A DNA stretch of 64,000 nt from Bin87 sp965243255 (lineage in GTDB: Bacteria > Chloroflexota > Dehalococcoidia > Lucifugimonadales > UBA3495). Shown in pieces: positions 60,327 through 64,000 of the stretch. A program made the position numbers and the translations under genes. Numbering within the stretch: position 1 is the first letter of the stretch; every line of letters starts with the position of its first letter. Where the stretch lies: assembly GCA_965243255.1 (NCBI GenBank), contig CBDEUH010000004.1, positions 1,550,001 through 1,614,000 on the forward strand, given 5' to 3'. A model generated the notes under the pieces. That model was not told the DNA's origin and did no database searches. It saw only the letters and a program-made list of their open reading frames with translations.

Positions 60327-60414
60327 TCCATCCATCCACAGCCTGCCAACGAGGTCAACATCACAACGGTCGTCAACGGCCAAAAACAGTCAGCTAATCC
60401 TAAATCGCACGAAC

Positions 60415-60600
60415 GGTGCGGCCACAGCTGCCATTGACGGAGAACCGACTACCGTCATAGACACTGGAAGTGGCAACGGTGCGGCCACAGCTGCCATTGG
60501 CGGAGAACCGACTACCGTCATAGACACTGGAAGTGGCACGGTGCGACCACAGCTGCCATTGACGGATAACAGATTGCCGTCACAAACACTGGAAGTGGAA
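60415..60600 (+). repeat. Three tandem repeats of about 62 bp
   Basis: Units begin GGTGCGGCCACAGCTGCCAT at 60415 (63 bp) and 60478 (62 bp) and, more diverged, GGTGCGACCACAGCTGCCAT at 60540 (about 60 bp). The first two are almost identical. Their unequal lengths break any reading frame, so the array is non-coding. The whole gap 60202-61011 shows no convincing gene apart from this array and the two flanking hairpins. Confidence 0.82.
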
Positions 60601-60793
60601 GTGCGTAAGAACCCCCCGGCCGTGGGACTGGCGGCGACCAAAGTGAATTCCGGAAACCGACCTCAGGCAGGCTACAACCCAACCACCAACCACCGGAGGC
60701 CAACCCCAAATCCCGAAAATCCTGATTCTGACAACCCACCGGAGGCCATCCCCAACGAAAACCGCTAATCCCGTCAACCCCCATAACTGCTTG

Positions 60794-60812
60794 CCCCGTA
60801 CTCCATACGGGG
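60794..60812. repeat. Hairpin repeat (CCCCGTACTCCATACGGGG), copy 2
   Basis: Seven-base perfect stem, direct-oriented relative of 60308-60326. The two bracket the tandem array at a distance of about 480 bases. Confidence 0.6.
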
Positions 60813-61011
60813 AGCGGAAATCCTGATTCCGACGACTGCTGCGCGCCAGGCTATTCTTCTTGACACGGCAACTCCCGGCGGGTACTATTCGGGCATCAGC
60901 CCGGAACCGTCGTGCGGCTGTGCTGTCATGTGGCCGTTCGCTACGGTTTCCGCCGTCAACCGACCCGTTTCGTAACCGAAACCGTCATCGACACCGCAGG
61001 AGGTACTTCTT

Positions 61012-62418
61012 ATGCCCACCAACCAGGAAATTGCCCAGATGGCGCACCTGATGCGTCGGGCCGGCTTCGGCGCCACCTACGCCGAGCTGGAACAGCGCGC
61101 CGCCAATGGCTACGAAGCCACTGTCGAAGAACTGCTCAACCCCACCGCCCAGCCCGACCTGGAGATGGACATCCTCGAGCGCCACTTCGTCGATTGGAAA
61201 GAGATGAACGCCCTGGAAGTTAACCAGGCCTATCTCACCTATCGGATGATCAACACCGAGCGCCCCTTGCAGGAGAAGATGTCCCTCTTCTGGCACGGCA
61301 TCCTCTGCACCGGCAACTCCAAGTGCGAGCACGGCCGGCAGATTCAGTTGCAGTTGGACATGTTCCGCGAGCTGGGCATGGGCAACTTTGAAGCCCTGCT
61401 CAAGGGCCTGGCCCGCGACCCGGCCATGGTCTTCTACCTGGACAACTGCATGAGCCACAAGGGCGCCATCAATGAGAACTGGGGCCGCGAGTTGCTGGAA
61501 CTCTTCGCCATGGGCGTCGGCATGGACGGCCACGCCAACTACAGCGAGGACGACGTCAAGGAAGCCGCCCGCGCCTTCACCGGGTGGACCATCACCAACG
61601 CCATCCCGCGTTACCCCTACGGCCGTTATGAGTCCGGCTTCATCTACAATCCCTACGACCACGACGAAGAGGACAAGACCTTCCTCGGCGAGACGGGCAA
61701 CTTCAACGGCGACGACATCGTTGAAATCATCTGCCGCCAGCCCTCCGCCGCACGGTTCGTTTCCCGCCACCTCTACAACTTCTTCGTGGCCGACGAGGTG
61801 CAGGTGCCGGCCTGGCAGAACACGCCGCCGCGGGACCCCGAGGCCATCGCCCTGCTGGAGCAGACCTACTTCGACTCCGGGTACAACCTGACCGCCATGC
61901 TGCGCGTTCTGTTCAACTCCGACTTCTTCAAGAACGCCCGCTTCGAGAAGGTTAAGAGCCCCACCGAAGTGGTCATCGGAACCATGCGCCTGGTGCAGGA
62001 CTTCACCACCCCCAAGCTGGGCCTGCAGCCCCTGGCCAACACCATCCGCTACATGGGTCAGGACCTGATGAACCCGCCCACCGTGGAAGGCTGGCACACC
62101 GGCGCCGAGTGGATTGACTCCGGCACCCTGGTGGAGCGCATCAACTTCGCCGCCGACCAGGTTGGCAACACCAGCCTGCCCGGCGTCCGCGATATCGTGT
62201 CCCGCCTGAACAACGAGCAGGTGACCAGCCCGGACGCCATCGTTGACCGCTGCCTGGAGTTGGTCGGCTCCTACGAACTTTCGCCGGAAACCCGCGATCA
62301 ACTGATTGCCTATACCAGCGGCAGCGGCACTCCCGCCCCCGGCACGCCGGAATACTCTGAGGCCATCGCCCAGACTCTCCAGCTCATCGTCAGCACGCAG
62401 GAGTACCAGTTCGCTTAG
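61012..62418 (+). CDS. DUF1800 family protein (cassette 2)
   Basis: This 468-residue paralogue of the 17821-19227 protein has HLMRRAGFGATYAELEQRA, NENWGRELLELFAMGVG, KEAARAFTGWTI, GETGNFNGDDIVEIICRQPS and DLMNPPTVEGWH. The two copies are the same length and similar from end to end. No signal peptide is seen. An AGGAGG site precedes the ATG. It is the first gene of the second DUF1800-DUF1501-NHL series. Confidence 0.92.
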   Translation: MPTNQEIAQMAHLMRRAGFGATYAELEQRAANGYEATVEELLNPTAQPDLEMDILERHFVDWKEMNALEVNQAYLTYRMINTERPLQEKMSLFWHGILCTGNSKCEHGRQIQLQLDMFRELGMGNFEALLKGLARDPAMVFYLDNCMSHKGAINENWGRELLELFAMGVGMDGHANYSEDDVKEAARAFTGWTITNAIPRYPYGRYESGFIYNPYDHDEEDKTFLGETGNFNGDDIVEIICRQPSAARFVSRHLYNFFVADEVQVPAWQNTPPRDPEAIALLEQTYFDSGYNLTAMLRVLFNSDFFKNARFEKVKSPTEVVIGTMRLVQDFTTPKLGLQPLANTIRYMGQDLMNPPTVEGWHTGAEWIDSGTLVERINFAADQVGNTSLPGVRDIVSRLNNEQVTSPDAIVDRCLELVGSYELSPETRDQLIAYTSGSGTPAPGTPEYSEAIAQTLQLIVSTQEYQFA

Positions 62419-62498
62419 CCGATCTCGGAAAGCTACACCGGCAGGAACGCTGCGATCTTCGTTCCTGCCTTCTCCACCGATTCACAAGGAGAACCAAA

Positions 62499-63632
62499 AT
62501 GACTGCTACCAAGAAAGATCCGGTGCTGGTAGTCCTCCAGCTTTCCGGCGGCAACGACGCCCTGAACACCCTGGTGCCTCACGGCGATCCGCTCTATTAC
62601 GACAATCGCCCCTCCGTGCGCGTACCGGAAGGCCAGGCGCTGGACCTCAACGGTTACGTCGGCCTCAACCCCAACATGGGCCCCATGAAGCGGCTCTACG
62701 ATGAGGGCAAAATGGCCATCATCCAGGGCGTTGGCTATGCCAACCCCAACCGCAGCCACTTCCGCAGCATGGACATCTGGCACACCTGCGAGCCCGACAA
62801 GCAGGGCACCGAGGGCTGGCTGGGCCGCGCCATCCGGGAGATTGATCCCAACAAGGAAAACGTGCTGACCGGCGTGAACTTCGGCCGCGGCCTGCCCCGG
62901 GCGTTGGCCGCTCCGGGCGTGCCCGTGGCGTCCGTCGGCAACCTGGCCACCTACGGCGTGCTCACCGGCATCGAGGCCGACGAGCAGCGCACCGAGGCCC
63001 TGGACATCTTCTCCAAGATGTACTCCCCCACCATCGGGCGCAGCTCCGTCGTGGACTACCTGTCCCAGACGGGCATGGATGCGCTGAAAGGCGCCGACAT
63101 TCTCAGCACCGCGCCCGAAATGTACAGCTCCTCCGTGGAGTACGGCGACGACGTGGTCGCCCAGTACATGAAGAACATCGCCCAGGTGCACCTGGCCGGG
63201 TTCGGCACCCGCATCCTGTACACCACGGCGCCCTACAACAGCTTCGACACCCACGCCGGCGAGCTGGCGGCCCACGCCAAGCTCTGGCAGAACACCTCCA
63301 ACGCGGTCGGCGACTTCATGGATGACCTGCGGGAACACGACGCCAGCGACAACGTAACCCTGCTGGTCTTCACCGAGTTCGGCCGCCGCGTCCACGACAA
63401 CGGCTCCGGCACCGACCACGGCAGCGGCGGCGTTGCCTTCGTCATCGGTGAGAACGTGAAGGGCGGCCTGTACGGCGAGTACCCCTCCCTGGAAGAGGAC
63501 AAGCTCCTGGAAGGCGACCTCCACTTCAACAACGACTTCCGCAGCATCTACACCGACCTGCTGGAGAACTGGATGGGGATGGATGCCCAACCGCTGGTTA
63601 ACGGCCAGTTCGAGAAGTTCAACTTCATCTAG
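62499..63632 (+). CDS. DUF1501 family protein (cassette 2)
   Basis: This 377-residue paralogue of the 16600-17727 protein starts with MTATKKDPVLVVLQLSGGND, then GYANPNRSHFRSMDIWHT, NSFDTHAGE and FTEFGRRVHDNGSGTDHGSGG, with Asp-His candidates for the phosphatase-fold metal site. Compared with copy 1 the segment before FDTH (TTAPYN) differs from CDHG, one of the few blocks of clear divergence. It also lacks the Tat signal usual for the family. Confidence 0.92.
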   Translation: MTATKKDPVLVVLQLSGGNDALNTLVPHGDPLYYDNRPSVRVPEGQALDLNGYVGLNPNMGPMKRLYDEGKMAIIQGVGYANPNRSHFRSMDIWHTCEPDKQGTEGWLGRAIREIDPNKENVLTGVNFGRGLPRALAAPGVPVASVGNLATYGVLTGIEADEQRTEALDIFSKMYSPTIGRSSVVDYLSQTGMDALKGADILSTAPEMYSSSVEYGDDVVAQYMKNIAQVHLAGFGTRILYTTAPYNSFDTHAGELAAHAKLWQNTSNAVGDFMDDLREHDASDNVTLLVFTEFGRRVHDNGSGTDHGSGGVAFVIGENVKGGLYGEYPSLEEDKLLEGDLHFNNDFRSIYTDLLENWMGMDAQPLVNGQFEKFNFI

Positions 63633-63647
63633 CCCATGGCCAATACG

Positions 63648-63671
63648 GGGGGCGAGCTGCGGTTCGCCCCC
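63648..63671. repeat. GC-rich palindrome after the second DUF1501 gene
   Basis: GGGGGCGA / TCGCCCCC arms around an 8-base centre, in the gap between the DUF1501 and NHL genes; a member of the GGGGCG palindrome group. Confidence 0.55.
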
Positions 63672-63715
63672 GCCAACCTGTCCGCCTCGCCATCCGTGCC
63701 AACGGAGGAACCCTT

Positions 63716-64000
63716 ATGACCACTACCATTGAAAGCACGGCATTGCCGACCATCGGCATTTCCCTGCAATACACCCACACCATCGGCAGAGCCGAGTTCT
63801 CCGGGCCTGGCTTCCGCAATCCCACCGCCATGGCTCGCGCCGAAGACGACGTGATGTACGTCGCCAACCGCTCCTATGACTACCGTCCCGACGGCAAGCG
63901 CATCACCATGTGCACCGTGGGCGAAGAGTTCATCAGCGAGTTCGCCAAGGGAGTCTTCGAGCAGGGCGACGGCGAACCGGTGGCCACCGACGGCGCCATC
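63716..64000 (+). CDS. NHL-propeller protein (cassette 2, 3'-partial)
   Basis: The first 95 residues of a protein cut by the window end are present. The start is at ATG 63716 after GGAGG. The N-terminal segment YTHTIGRAEFSGPGFRNPTAMA matches YSHSVGRG...GFSQPTAMA of the 15415-16479 NHL protein, and DVMYVANRSY matches its TVYVLNRG strand. It completes the second cassette. Confidence 0.85.
   Translation, partial: MTTTIESTALPTIGISLQYTHTIGRAEFSGPGFRNPTAMARAEDDVMYVANRSYDYRPDGKRITMCTVGEEFISEFAKGVFEQGDGEPVATDGAI

Noticed and set aside
60415..60600. Possible CRISPR-like array
   Set aside because: Units are adjacent without unique spacers, only three in number, and no cas genes are nearby.
60262..60768. 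168-residue frame across the tandem repeats
   Set aside because: Repeat units of 63 and 62 bp shift the frame between copies, so the array is not maintained as protein; no ribosome binding site or homologous-looking domain.

Overview
The window is GC-rich bacterial DNA. By gene content it most resembles an uncultivated Chloroflexota, possibly of the marine SAR202/Dehalococcoidia type. This is an inference from three things: paired luciferase-like flavin monooxygenases, a bacterial hopanoid locus, and DUF1800/DUF1501 genes beside NHL propellers. No rRNA or other phylogenetic marker is present to settle it.

Layout. (1) 1-12411, + strand: a tightly coupled hopanoid operon (hpnH, hpnG, hpnA, shc, a YjbQ-family gene, hpnC, hpnD, hpnE). 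It runs without a break into a class II aldolase, an SDR-like protein, a nucleoside hydrolase and an alkaline-phosphatase-superfamily enzyme, and a tRNA-Ser(TGA) closes the block on the opposite strand. (2) 12556-19227, - strand: a co-directional series of DUF1800, DUF1501, NHL propeller, a small unknown protein, a BenD-like SDR and a Rieske oxygenase. (3) 19307-24910: a 5.6-kb IS1-type transposon with passenger genes. It has perfect 25-bp terminal inverted repeats and an 8-bp target duplication. Its cargo is a TIGR04255 gene cluster, a small basic protein, a DNA methyltransferase fused to an HNH domain, a membrane protein and a small Cys/His protein. (4) 24923-33598: His-rich exported proteins, citrate synthase, a monooxygenase/hydrolase/monooxygenase trio, a stand-alone Lrp/AsnC ligand domain, a malate/lactate-type dehydrogenase and an M42-like peptidase. 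(5) 33670-42393: MBL hydrolase, M16 peptidase, HpcH/HpaI aldolase, hflC/hflK, ftsH and asparaginase. (6) 42470-50110: a cobalamin riboswitch with terminator, a small unknown protein, then cbiA, cobO, cobT, cobS, cbiB, cobD and a phosphatase, which together make up late corrinoid assembly and salvage. (7) 50207-60201: a possible PD-(D/E)XK nuclease, class III aminotransferase, lipoprotein NirK, VOC protein, MBL protein, thioredoxin reductase, an orphan methyltransferase, SMP-30, cupin, a CoA-binding protein and a frameshifted pseudogene. (8) 60300-60812: non-coding tandem repeats and paired hairpins. (9) 61012-64000: a second DUF1800-DUF1501-NHL cassette, paralogous to the one in region 2 and cut by the window end.

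The strongest candidates for something undescribed are the cargo-carrying IS1-type transposon, the duplicated signal-peptide-less DUF1800/DUF1501/NHL cassette, the sugar- and nucleoside-handling tail of the hopanoid operon, and the unknown protein heading the riboswitch-linked cobalamin operon. No CRISPR array, rRNA or prophage was seen.
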